Shown here: positions 1-7,873 of the stretch, piece after piece
Position numbering within the stretch: position 1 is the first letter of the stretch
Layout: each line of letters opens with the position of its first letter
From: TC-15 sp034437275
Lineage (GTDB): Bacteria; Chloroflexota; Anaerolineae; Aggregatilineales; Aggregatilineaceae
Assembly: GCA_034437275.1 (NCBI GenBank)
Contig: DAOTUD010000150.1
Coordinates: forward strand, 1-12,211
Direction: 5' to 3'
Length of the DNA stretch: 12,211 nucleotides
The notes under the pieces: generated by a model
Databases searched by the model: none
What the model saw: the letters and a program-made list of their open reading frames with translations, nothing else
What the model was told of the DNA's origin: nothing
Translations under genes and position numbers: made by a program

Positions 1-100
1 GTGGGGGTACACCCGGTCCCATCTCGAACCCGGACGTTAAGCCCACCCGCGCCGATGGTACTTGGGACGAGGGTCCCTGGGAGAGTAGGTCGTTGCCAAC
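1..100 (+). rRNA. rrf: 5S ribosomal RNA, 5' end cut by window edge
   Basis: The sequence follows the bacterial 5S consensus from about E. coli position 21 onward: CCCATCTCGAACCCGGACGTTAAG (loop B/helix III region, seen across 19-42), then GCGCCGATGGTA at 49-60 and GGGAGAGTAGGTCG at 79-92, ending with the GCCAAC arm of helix I at about 95-100. Roughly 20 bases of the 5' end, including the pairing strand of helix I, lie before the window. The 3' end could be off by one or two bases. A terminator follows closely. Whether it belongs to a full rRNA operon cannot be seen from here. Confidence 0.95.
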
Positions 101-122
101 ATCACCTGACCTCGTCGGTTTT

Positions 123-146
123 CCCCCCCACAGCGGGGGTTTTTTG
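123..146 (+). terminator. Intrinsic terminator after 5S rRNA
   Basis: CCCCC (125-129), loop ACAGC, GGGGG (135-139), then six T and, after one G, four more T. It sits about 25 bases past the 5S 3' end and is well placed to stop the rRNA transcript. Confidence 0.8.
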
Positions 147-203
147 TTTTGGGCCACACGCAGCCCTCATTCTTTTTCAACGGTTCCTCATTGGTCTGTT
201 TTT

Positions 204-230
204 TTGATTGTGGCCAGCCTGATGTATACT
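204..230 (+). promoter_or_regulatory. Possible promoter for the large lipoprotein gene
   Basis: TATACT at 225-230 matches the -10 consensus at 5 of 6 bases. TTGATT at 204-209 could serve as -35, but the spacer is only 15 bases, shorter than the usual 16-18. This is the best candidate between the 5S terminator and the start at 305. The rest of that 200-base gap shows no gene or RNA. Confidence 0.35.
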
Positions 231-304
231 GTGATATGGTGTCAGGCTAAACCAAAAATAAACTTTCTGGCGAATCCGAACGAAAAAGACAGAGGAGGTT
301 TGCA

Positions 305-3300
305 GTGGTGCGTCGAGTTGCCGTTATGCTATTGATCGCCTTGAGTCTCGTCGTGTTGGCGACGGCATGTCAAGGGAAGCTGAGCACACTTGAGCCGACT
401 GCAACTTCTGAGGCCGACGCGACGCGGCAGGCCCGGCTCACCGAAGCGGCCCCCACGCGGAGGCCCACCGAGCCGCCGCCGCCTGCCAGCCCGACCGCCG
501 TGCCCACCGAACAACCCGCCACCGCTACCCCGCCGCCTGCCACCGCTACCTCCTCCGCCACGCCGAGCGACACGCCCGCGCCGAGTGTGACAGCGGACGT
601 CGACGCGACGATTGACGCGGCGCTGGCCGGAACGGAGGCCGCCTGGACGCCGGTGCCTTCGGCCACGGATACCCCGCCGCCGAGCGACACCCCGATCCCG
701 ACGAATACGCCCACATCAAGCACAACGCCCGACCTCGGCGCGACGGTTGTCGCGGCTGTAGAAGCGACACAGGCCGCCTGGACGCCGATTCCGCCGACGG
801 ACACGCCCGAACCCAGTGATACACCCACGCCCGTCGAGGTTGTCGACCTCGACGCGACGATTGACGCAGCGCTGGCCGGAACGCAGACCGCCTGGACGCC
901 GGTGCCTTCGGCCACGGATACCCCGCCGCCGAGTGACACGCCAACTCCGACCAACACCTGGGTGCCGACGGACACGCCCGAACCGAGCGCGACGCCTGAC
1001 CTCGACGCGACGGTTGGCGCGGCAGTTGTGGCCGCATTGGACGCGACGCAGGCCGCCTGGACGCCGATCCCGTCACCGACGGACACGCCCGAACCGAGCG
1101 CAACGCCGGACACCGGCGCGACGATTGACGCGGCGGTTGTGGCCGCATTGGACGCGACGCAGGCCGCCTGGACGCCGATCCCGTCACCGACGGACACGCC
1201 TGAACCGAGCGCGACGCCTGACCTCGACGCGACGGTTGGCGCGGCGGTTGTGGCCGCGCTGGACGCGACGCAGGTCGCCTGGACGCCGGTTCCGAGCCTG
1301 ACCCCGTATCCGACGCAGACGGCATACCCGACCTATACCCCCTATCCCACCTGGACCCCGCCGCCCAGCGCGACTCCTTATCCGACGTATACGTTGTACC
1401 CGACCTATACGCCGTATCCCACTCATACGCCGCTGCCCAGCGCAACGGTGATCGTGTCGCCCACTACAACTCCGGCTGACGTCGAATTCCGGTCCTACCG
1501 CCTCGCGCGCCTGGGGCTGCAGTTCGACTATCCCGCCGACTGGGCCGGGATGGAGCAGTTGTATCCCTATGCGATGGTCGGCCATCCCCAGGACCCGCAG
1601 TCGTCGATGATGCTGCTCGTGGTGCGTGGTACGCCGGAGAACCTGGTGTCGCAGGAGGTCCTGGCCAGCGATGACCCGGTCGCGGCACTGGAGGCTCTGA
1701 TCTATGGCATGGACGGGACGGTTCAGGCGGTCGACCGCCTGGGGCTGCCGGCCTGGGAAGCCGTCGCCGCGCGGGGTGACATGCAGGCGCATTACTATTT
1801 GCTCGCGCCGGATGGTGAATGGGTGCTGATCGGTGCGGTTGCCTCGGTGGACGAATTCGCCTTCCTGGATACCGTGATTCTGGCGCGCGTGGTGCAGACG
1901 CTCGATATTCTGACGCTGCCGCCGACACCCACCCCGACCGCAACGCGCACGCCGCGCCCAACCATGACGCCTTTCCCCTCGCCGACGCCGTTCGAGCTGC
2001 CGGCCACGGCGACTGTCACGCCGAGCGCCATCGCCACCGCCGACTTACCCGCTACCGCGACCGCCATCGTACAGATGGCCACCATGACTGCTGGTCCATC
2101 GGCGGCGACCGGGACGGCGACACCACTGCCCGACTTCCAGGCGACGGCGACCGCTATGGTGCAGATGGCCACCATGACTGCCGGTCCATCGGCGGCAACA
2201 GGGACGGCGACCCCGCTGCCCGACTTCCGCGCGACGGCGACTGCCGTGATCCAATACGCGACCGCGACGGGGGCAGCCCGGGAACCGGCAACCGCCACGC
2301 CCAACAGCGTCGCGCTGGCCCTGACGCAGACCGCGCGCGACCTGACCGCCACCGCGACGGCGTACATCACGCCGACGATCCGGCCTTCATACACGCCGCG
2401 CCCGACCAGCACCCTGACGCCCACGCCCACGCCGACTAACACGCCGCAGTGGGGCGCGACCGCGACGCAGGTCGTCGCTACAGCGGTCGCGATGGCCCCC
2501 GCCGAGCTGCTGGTCGAGGTGCCTGCGGGCTGGCAGCCCCCGCGCCAGATCGACGCGCATCGCGTGCTGCTGACCGACGACACCGCCCAGGTGTACATTT
2601 ATCGCGGCGATGCGGCCTACTTCGAGCAAACCTGGGGCATCCCGGCGGATACGCGCGATCCACAGGTGGCGCTGGACGCCATCGCGGCCCGTACCGGCGG
2701 ATCGCTGCAGCCGGTCGCGCTGGCGGACGTGTACCGCGTCACCACCGCGCGCCGGGCCGGTCGCGGCGCGGTGTACCTGATCGCGCCGGAGGATGGCGCG
2801 TGGCGCGTGGTGTCGGCCACGGCCCCGGCGGACGAATTCGACACCTACCAGCGCGAGGTCTTCCTGCCATTGGTGGCGGCGCTGGCCGCGTCCGAGGCGG
2901 CCCTGCCTCCGACCACCACCCCGATCCCGCCGGCAGCGGCGGCGGATGCCGGGGCTGTCAGTATGCAGCCCTACGAGAGCGCGACGCTGGGCGTGACGTT
3001 TGACGCCCCAGCAACGTGGATGCCCTGGATGTACCAGAGTCTTAACGACCCCGACCAGGGCGTGTACAGTGTGATTTTCTACAGCAACCCCGACGACATC
3101 AGCGAGGACATGCCCCCACCGACCGCCCCGGCCATTTTGGTGATCCGGCTGGATGCGGCGGTGTTCTTCCCCGGCCAGACCATCGAGACGCCGGAAGACG
3201 TGCTGTCGGAATTCTTCGGGGCTAGCCTGGATGCGATTACCCCCTTCAGCGGCGCGAACTACCCCGCCGCCCGTGCCACCAGCGACGACGCGCGCGACGT

Positions 3301-3940
3301 GGCCGCGGTGTTCTACGCGCTGCACGAGGCGGGCGATACCTGGCTGCTGGCGACGTTGATCACGCCGCTGGATGGGCCGCTGCTGCAACTGGACGAGACG
3401 GTGATGATGCCGCTGGTGGTGTCGATCAGCGAACTGGAGCCGCCGGAGCCGGTCGCACTGGAAGCCTACCAGAACGACGCTTTGGGGCTGGCCTTCCAGG
3501 TCCCGGCGGGGTGGAGCGAACAGCCGGCGGAAAACCTCAACGAGCCGGACGGCGGCACGCGGGCGGTCTTTTTCTACGCCAGCGCAGCGGATGCCCAGGC
3601 ACTGGATGCCGACCCGGCTGAGCCGGCGCTGTGGGTGGCGCGCATCAACCTGGAACAGATGGGCCTCAGCGGGGTGTTCACCACGCCCGACGAATTGCTG
3701 ATCGGCCTGTTTGACGTCGAGCCGGGCACGATTATTCCCTACACCGGGGCGGCCTTCCCGGCCATGCGCGCGCACGTCGACCGCGCGGACCAGGGCGAGA
3801 TCGTGGTCTATGCGCTGGAATTGGGCGACGATAGCTGGCTGGTGGTGCGGCTGGTCGTGCCGGCGGGCTTTGACGCCCCCGCGCTGGAGACGTCGCTGCT
3901 GCAGCCGGTGCTGGATTCGGTGTCCGTGCTGGAGGAATGA
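305..3940 (+). CDS. Large Thr/Pro-rich repeat lipoprotein with four PsbP-like domains
   Basis: Predicted surface lipoprotein of 1211 residues; function unknown. The start is GTG 305, six bases after AGGAGG (293-298); GTG 308 is also possible. Residues 1-21 form a signal peptide (Arg3-Arg4, hydrophobic core) ending in ATA-Cys22, a lipobox-like site. Residues 30-390 are Thr/Pro/Ala-rich with tandem repeats. A related unit occurs four times: about 394-536, 731-865, 887-1044 and 1052-1210. Each opens with a version of LGLxFxxPAxW (Trp at 413, 743, 905, 1070) and ends in a strand-helix segment around a Trp (for example GDTWLLATLI). The first two units are separated by a second repeat-rich linker (about 538-730). 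The fold looks like PsbP/Mog1-type domains, by my reading only. Such proteins are common in Chloroflexota and may be cell-surface stalks or sensors. It is probably transcribed alone, since a promoter follows before the next gene. Confidence 0.85.
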   Translation: MVRRVAVMLLIALSLVVLATACQGKLSTLEPTATSEADATRQARLTEAAPTRRPTEPPPPASPTAVPTEQPATATPPPATATSSATPSDTPAPSVTADVDATIDAALAGTEAAWTPVPSATDTPPPSDTPIPTNTPTSSTTPDLGATVVAAVEATQAAWTPIPPTDTPEPSDTPTPVEVVDLDATIDAALAGTQTAWTPVPSATDTPPPSDTPTPTNTWVPTDTPEPSATPDLDATVGAAVVAALDATQAAWTPIPSPTDTPEPSATPDTGATIDAAVVAALDATQAAWTPIPSPTDTPEPSATPDLDATVGAAVVAALDATQVAWTPVPSLTPYPTQTAYPTYTPYPTWTPPPSATPYPTYTLYPTYTPYPTHTPLPSATVIVSPTTTPADVEFRSYRLARLGLQFDYPADWAGMEQLYPYAMVGHPQDPQSSMMLLVVRGTPENLVSQEVLASDDPVAALEALIYGMDGTVQAVDRLGLPAWEAVAARGDMQAHYYLLAPDGEWVLIGAVASVDEFAFLDTVILARVVQTLDILTLPPTPTPTATRTPRPTMTPFPSPTPFELPATATVTPSAIATADLPATATAIVQMATMTAGPSAATGTATPLPDFQATATAMVQMATMTAGPSAATGTATPLPDFRATATAVIQYATATGAAREPATATPNSVALALTQTARDLTATATAYITPTIRPSYTPRPTSTLTPTPTPTNTPQWGATATQVVATAVAMAPAELLVEVPAGWQPPRQIDAHRVLLTDDTAQVYIYRGDAAYFEQTWGIPADTRDPQVALDAIAARTGGSLQPVALADVYRVTTARRAGRGAVYLIAPEDGAWRVVSATAPADEFDTYQREVFLPLVAALAASEAALPPTTTPIPPAAAADAGAVSMQPYESATLGVTFDAPATWMPWMYQSLNDPDQGVYSVIFYSNPDDISEDMPPPTAPAILVIRLDAAVFFPGQTIETPEDVLSEFFGASLDAITPFSGANYPAARATSDDARDVAAVFYALHEAGDTWLLATLITPLDGPLLQLDETVMMPLVVSISELEPPEPVALEAYQNDALGLAFQVPAGWSEQPAENLNEPDGGTRAVFFYASAADAQALDADPAEPALWVARINLEQMGLSGVFTTPDELLIGLFDVEPGTIIPYTGAAFPAMRAHVDRADQGEIVVYALELGDDSWLVVRLVVPAGFDAPALETSLLQPVLDSVSVLEE
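596..1303 (+). repeat. Tandem coding repeat array, about 111-bp units
   Basis: Encodes six imperfect copies of a motif beginning D-x-x-A-T-(I/V) and containing A-W-T-P-(I/V)-P, at residues 98, 143, 181, 232, 269 and 306. The last three are nearly identical and strictly periodic: 998-1108, 1109-1219 and 1220 to about 1300, with 37 codons per full unit. The short Ala-rich helix-forming part (for example DAAVVAALDATQ) alternates with a Thr/Pro stretch. The similarity holds at DNA level, which suggests recent duplication by slippage or recombination. Confidence 0.85.
1304..1441 (+). repeat. Tyr-Pro-Thr micro-repeat (PYPTxT) in the lipoprotein
   Basis: Residues about 334-379 are built from the hexad P-Y-P-T-x-T, repeated around eight times with variants (YPTYTP, YPTWTP, YPTHTP). 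It directly precedes the first globular domain and is likely an extended, rigid, possibly glycosylated spacer. The Tyr content separates it from the repeats on either side. Confidence 0.8.
2051..2290 (+). repeat. 90-bp tandem coding repeat in the second linker
   Basis: Two nearly identical 30-codon units, 2051-2140 and 2141-2230, encode ATATA(I/M)VQMATMTAGPSA followed by ATGTATPLPDF and Q or R. A decayed third copy (residues 643 onward, ATATAVIQYATAT) follows. Most DNA differences between the first two units are synonymous, consistent with a recent duplication. Confidence 0.8.
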
Positions 3941-3982
3941 TCTGCGCGCGACGTTAAGCGTGTTTTACAAACCCTTTTTCAA

Positions 3983-4011
3983 CCTTTTATGACGCTGGCC
4001 TATGTTATAAT
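3983..4011 (+). promoter_or_regulatory. Extended -10 promoter of the phosphatase operon
   Basis: TGTTATAAT at 4003-4011 is a perfect extended -10 element (TGn followed by TATAAT). The -35 position (about 3983-3988, CCTTTT) is poor, as is usual when the TGn motif is present. Predicted transcription start is near 4018, about 58 bases before the phosphatase GTG. Confidence 0.65.
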
Positions 4012-4019
4012 AACAGTCG

Positions 4020-4037
4020 CCTTCTGACGGCAGAAGG
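4020..4037 (+). other. 7-bp hairpin at the 5' end of the operon mRNA
   Basis: CCTTCTG (4020-4026), loop ACGG, CAGAAGG (4031-4037), starting about two bases after the predicted transcription start. A T-run at 4051-4056 lies 13 bases further on, too far for a standard terminator. It could be a 5' stabilising hairpin; regulation is not demonstrated. Confidence 0.5.
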
Positions 4038-4075
4038 GGCGTAATTATTGTTTTTTCCTGAGGGGGAAGCAAGCT

Positions 4076-6733
4076 GTGTCCAGAAAGTTATCGACCAGGC
4101 TAGCGGCCATCGGCGGCGTTGGGCTGTTGGTGGTGTTGATCGGCGTGCTGACGCTGTTTGCGTCGCAGTTGATCAATGAGACCGTGGTCGACCAGTATCG
4201 CTCGCAGGAACTCCAGCTCGTCAGCTCCCTCTCGCAGCAAACCGAAACCTATTTCGCCGGGCTGAACGCCGACATCACCAGCCTGGCGCTGCAGCCGGTC
4301 GTCAAGGAGAAGCGCTACTGGTACGACGACGCCATCGCCCAGTTGGGCGAGCACGCCCAGGACCGCCCGACGATCATCCGGTCCGTGATGCGCTTCGACT
4401 GCTTTGGGAACCCGCGCTATGCGTGGCCGCGCGACCTGAACGACCGTCTGCAAGACGGCGACGATCCCCCTTACGACATCCCCAGCCGTTTTATCCGGCT
4501 GCTGGCCGACGACAAAGACGCCCCCTTTGAGATCGAACTGATCCCGGTGACGCGCGTGCCCAGCGGCGAGAGCAGCTTTTTGCTGATCGCGCCGGTCTCG
4601 ACCTCGTTGGGCGACACCGAATTTCTCACTTACGAACTCAACCTCGACCAGTTGTTCATCGAGAACCTGGGCTTTGTGCTCGACGACCTGCGCGCCGACG
4701 AGCAGCTCTGGGTGATCGACAACCTCAACCGCGTGATGTTCCAGGCCAACCAGCGCTATGATGTCGAAGACCTGCTGCGCAAAATCCCGCTGGTGACGCT
4801 GACCAGCTACCGCAGCCCAATCATCGAGCGAGAGTCGATTGGCGGCGACGATAAGCTGACGCTGGTCGCGCCCATCCGCACCCAGGGCAATTCGTTCGTC
4901 GTGATCCTGCTGCGCGACCTGGACGCGGCGCAGCAAGGCGTCCAGTCCGACTTGCAGTTGATCTTCGGCCTGTCGGTGGGCGTGATCGTGCTGGTGGCGG
5001 GCATGGGCTGGCTGGTGATGTACCGGCTGTCGGTCGAGGAGCGCCGCCGCCAGCAGGAAGTCCAGCGCCGCCAGACGGCACGTACGCTGCTGGAAGTGTC
5101 GCGCGCGCTGAACTCCACGCTGGATTTGCAGGACGTGCTGCGCAGCATTATGGCCGAACTGTCGAACATCGTGCCCTACGACAGCGCCGCGATCCTGCTG
5201 CTGGACCGCTCCAAGCTGGCGGTCGCTGCGCACCGGGGCGCGGACGCCGCCGAGCATGAGGCGGATGTGATCGACCTGGACAAAGCGCACGCCGCCAACC
5301 GGGTGCTCCAGACCGGACGCCCGCTGGTGATCGACGACACCACCACCGATGAGCGCTGGACTTCGGTGATGGCCAAGAGCCGCATTCGCTCGTGGATGGG
5401 CATTCCGCTGCGTGTGCGCGACAAAACGGTCGGCGTGCTGAACATCAACAGCCACCAGGTCAACCGCTTCAGCGTGCAGGAGGTCGAGCTGGCCGAGGCG
5501 TTCGCCGACCAGGCCAGCGTCGCGTTGCAAAATGCGCGCCTGCACGAGCTGGAAGTCAAGCAGATCGAGCAGGAATTGAGCATCGCCCGCCAGATTCAAA
5601 CCAGCCTGCTGCCCGCCGCCGTCCCGCCGGTGCCGCAGTTGGATATCGCCTCGGTGACGCTGCCCGCGCGCCAGGTCAGCGGCGACTATTACCAATACCT
5701 GCCGATGCCCAACGGGCGCTTGGGCGTGGCGATTGGCGATGTCAGCGGCAAGGGCATCCCGGCGGCAATGCTGATGGCGGTCGTCACTACCGCCATGCGC
5801 GACGAACTGGGCCGCAATCCACGCCCGGCCCGGCTGCTGGATGCGCTCAACAAGCGGCTGATGGAGCGCGTGCAGAGCACGCATTTGAACACCGCGCTGC
5901 TGGTCGGCGTCTTCGACCCGCCCACGCGCCACCTGGAACTGGCCAACGGCGGCATGGTGCAGCCCTACGTGCGCAACGGCAAATCGTGGGAGTTCGTGCC
6001 GGTCGGCGGCTACCCGCTCGGCGTCACCAGCCGGATGTCGTATTCCTCCAAGACGATCACGCTCGCCCCGGGCGCGATCCTGCTGTCCATGAGCGACGGT
6101 GTGATCGAGGCGCAGAACGCCGGCGGCGAATTTTACGGCTTTGAACGGCTCGAAGCGCTGCTGGCCACGCTGCCGGAGGAGATCACCGCCCAGCAGGTCA
6201 TTGACCGCATCCTGGCTGCCATCCGCGAGCACCTGGGCGAGGCCGAACCGCAGGACGATTTGACGATCCTGGCGCTGCGCGCGGTGGAAGTCCCGGCGGA
6301 GCAGCGGGCGAAAACATCACCTGCAGCCGCCACTGGCGACGGGAATCAGGGCACGGGCGAAGACGGTGCAGATGCCGCGGATGCCCAGACCACAGGCCAG
6401 GACAAGCCGGACGAGGCTGCCACACAGGCCGCCCCGTCCGTCGCGACGAGCGCACCTGCCGCCACGTCGCCGCCGTCCGGCGACCCATCGGCCCCGGCGG
6501 ATGCGGACAAAGCCGAAACTAAAAAGGCCCAGGATGCTGGCGCGGACAAATCCGCAGACGCGGACACGGACGCGAACACAGATACAGACAGCGAGAAAAA
6601 ATCAACGGGTCCGGCAGCGCCGACCACACCGGCTGCCGGCGATACACAGGCTGCAGAAAAGCCGGGGACACCTGACGCTGCGTCGTCCGGCCCGCCGGCT
6701 GAGTCGGGAAACGAAGCATCTGAGGGGAACTGA
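4076..6733 (+). CDS. Membrane sensor PP2C-type phosphatase (GAF + SpoIIE/RsbU domain)
   Basis: 885 residues; predicted to dephosphorylate the STAS partner encoded three genes downstream. GTG 4076 is preceded by AGGGGG (4061-4066). TM1 is about residues 11-32, an extracytoplasmic sensor domain (Cache-like, not proven) spans about 33-292, and TM2 is about 294-317. A charged, Arg/Gln-rich coiled coil follows with no clear HAMP, then a GAF domain at about 335-488 and a linker helix ending SIARQIQTSLLP. The SpoIIE-type PP2C domain is about 520-738. Metal-site motifs are visible: SGDYY (Asp537), IGDVSGKG (Asp555), SMSDG (Asp674) and QDDLT (Asp727/728), so it should be active. Residues 745-885 are a disordered Ala/Pro/Asp/Lys tail. 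It heads a four-gene operon; its stop lies three bases before the next ATG. Confidence 0.92.
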   Translation: MSRKLSTRLAAIGGVGLLVVLIGVLTLFASQLINETVVDQYRSQELQLVSSLSQQTETYFAGLNADITSLALQPVVKEKRYWYDDAIAQLGEHAQDRPTIIRSVMRFDCFGNPRYAWPRDLNDRLQDGDDPPYDIPSRFIRLLADDKDAPFEIELIPVTRVPSGESSFLLIAPVSTSLGDTEFLTYELNLDQLFIENLGFVLDDLRADEQLWVIDNLNRVMFQANQRYDVEDLLRKIPLVTLTSYRSPIIERESIGGDDKLTLVAPIRTQGNSFVVILLRDLDAAQQGVQSDLQLIFGLSVGVIVLVAGMGWLVMYRLSVEERRRQQEVQRRQTARTLLEVSRALNSTLDLQDVLRSIMAELSNIVPYDSAAILLLDRSKLAVAAHRGADAAEHEADVIDLDKAHAANRVLQTGRPLVIDDTTTDERWTSVMAKSRIRSWMGIPLRVRDKTVGVLNINSHQVNRFSVQEVELAEAFADQASVALQNARLHELEVKQIEQELSIARQIQTSLLPAAVPPVPQLDIASVTLPARQVSGDYYQYLPMPNGRLGVAIGDVSGKGIPAAMLMAVVTTAMRDELGRNPRPARLLDALNKRLMERVQSTHLNTALLVGVFDPPTRHLELANGGMVQPYVRNGKSWEFVPVGGYPLGVTSRMSYSSKTITLAPGAILLSMSDGVIEAQNAGGEFYGFERLEALLATLPEEITAQQVIDRILAAIREHLGEAEPQDDLTILALRAVEVPAEQRAKTSPAAATGDGNQGTGEDGADAADAQTTGQDKPDEAATQAAPSVATSAPAATSPPSGDPSAPADADKAETKKAQDAGADKSADADTDANTDTDSEKKSTGPAAPTTPAAGDTQAAEKPGTPDAASSGPPAESGNEASEGN

Positions 6734-6736
6734 ACC

Positions 6737-7870
6737 ATGTCGAGACTATTACGGTACTTACTGGTGAGCATCATGCTGCTGTCGCTGGGGCTGGCCGCCT
6801 GCGGCGACGAGGACGATGGCGACGAGCAGTCCGCAAGCCTCAACCCGGATTGGCGCTTGGGGCTGGTGCTGAACGTCGGCGGCTCGATTGACGATGGCGG
6901 CTTTTCGCAGAGCGCGCACCTGGGCGCGACGCGCGCCGCCGAGGAGTACAACCTGGACTATCGCTACGTGTCCTCGATTGACGAAAACGACTACACCAAT
7001 AAGCTCGACCTGCTGATCGAAGATGATCGCAACATCATCGTGACCGTCGGGTTCGAGATGCTGGAGGTCACGAACGAATACGCGCAGCAATACCCGGACG
7101 TGTATTTCGTCGGCGTCGATTTCACCATCGAGAACCCGCCGCCCAATTTCATCGGCCTCCAGTTTTCGGAGGACGAGGCCGCCTTCATCGCCGGGGCACT
7201 GGCGGGCATGATGACGGACAGCGGCACGGTTGCTGTGATCGGCGGGGTGGACCTGCCGCCCGTCAAGCGGCTGGTGACTGGCTTCCGGCACGGCGCGCAG
7301 TACGTCAACCCGGATGTCGAGGTGCTGCACACCTACATCATGACCTTCGGCCAGTCGGAGAAGGGCGTCAGCGCCGCGACCGAGTTCCTGGATCAGGGCG
7401 CAGACGTGATCTTCAACGCGGGCGGGCCTGCCGGGTCGGCGGGCATCCAGTACGCCGCGCGTGAGGGCGGCGTGTGGGTGATCGGTGTGGATCAGGACGA
7501 GTGGGCGACCAATTTCCGCGAGGACGCCGACGACGGCTCCAAGCGCGTGCTGACCAGCGCCATCAAGCGCATGGATAACGGCGTGTACCAGGCTGTCACG
7601 TCGATCATCGAAGGTAATTTCGAACCGGGCGAACTGCGCCTGGATACGGCAAGCTGCGGGGTTGGCTATGCGCCCTTCCACCAGGCCGCGGACCAGATTC
7701 CCGACGACACCAAAGCGATGTTGGAAGCCATCTGGCGCGCATTGGCTGCCGGAACACTTGACACCGGGGCCAGCGAACCGGATAATCCGGAACCACCTGC
7801 ACCACTGGCGGCGGGCGACATGCCGCCGGTGCCCGACGATGCCCCGCTGCCGAGTGACTGTGAAGGATAG
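6737..7870 (+). CDS. BMP-family (PnrA-like) substrate-binding lipoprotein
   Basis: 377 residues. Signal peptide with lipobox GLAA-Cys22, so it is predicted to be lipid-anchored outside the cytoplasmic membrane. It matches the basic membrane protein family (PF02608 type), whose studied members bind nucleosides or similar ligands. Diagnostic stretches are DDGGFSQSAHLGA (52-64), YPDVYFVGVDF (119-129), FSEDEAAFIAGALAG (143-157), GGVDLPPVKRLVTGFRHGA (169-187), NAGGPAGSAG (227-236) and SAIKRMDNGVYQAV (274-287). Residues from about 343 form an acidic Pro/Ala tail containing a second cysteine (Cys375; also Cys307). AGGGG lies nine bases before ATG. It sits in the signalling operon with three-base gaps on both sides. 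No ABC permease or ATPase gene is nearby, so a ligand-sensing role alongside the phosphatase is plausible but inferred. Confidence 0.9.
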   Translation: MSRLLRYLLVSIMLLSLGLAACGDEDDGDEQSASLNPDWRLGLVLNVGGSIDDGGFSQSAHLGATRAAEEYNLDYRYVSSIDENDYTNKLDLLIEDDRNIIVTVGFEMLEVTNEYAQQYPDVYFVGVDFTIENPPPNFIGLQFSEDEAAFIAGALAGMMTDSGTVAVIGGVDLPPVKRLVTGFRHGAQYVNPDVEVLHTYIMTFGQSEKGVSAATEFLDQGADVIFNAGGPAGSAGIQYAAREGGVWVIGVDQDEWATNFREDADDGSKRVLTSAIKRMDNGVYQAVTSIIEGNFEPGELRLDTASCGVGYAPFHQAADQIPDDTKAMLEAIWRALAAGTLDTGASEPDNPEPPAPLAAGDMPPVPDDAPLPSDCEG

Positions 7871-7873
7871 CGC

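Noticed and set aside
1..207. Open frames over the 5S rRNA and its terminator
   Set aside because: The sequence is unmistakable 5S rRNA; the frames are incidental.
370..1197. Minus-strand Gly/Val/Ser-rich repetitive frame opposite the lipoprotein repeats
   Set aside because: Its periodicity is the mirror of the 111-bp coding repeats; no ribosome binding site or signal peptide was seen.
3941..3975. Terminator after the large lipoprotein gene
   Set aside because: Only a very short ACG/CGT-type hairpin precedes the T-rich stretch near 3962-3965; too weak to call.
4100..6232. Minus-strand open frame of 710 codons opposite the phosphatase gene
   Set aside because: It is exactly antiphase to a gene with clear domain motifs, is rich in Arg/His/Gln/Ala as expected of a GC-rich shadow frame, and has no family signature.
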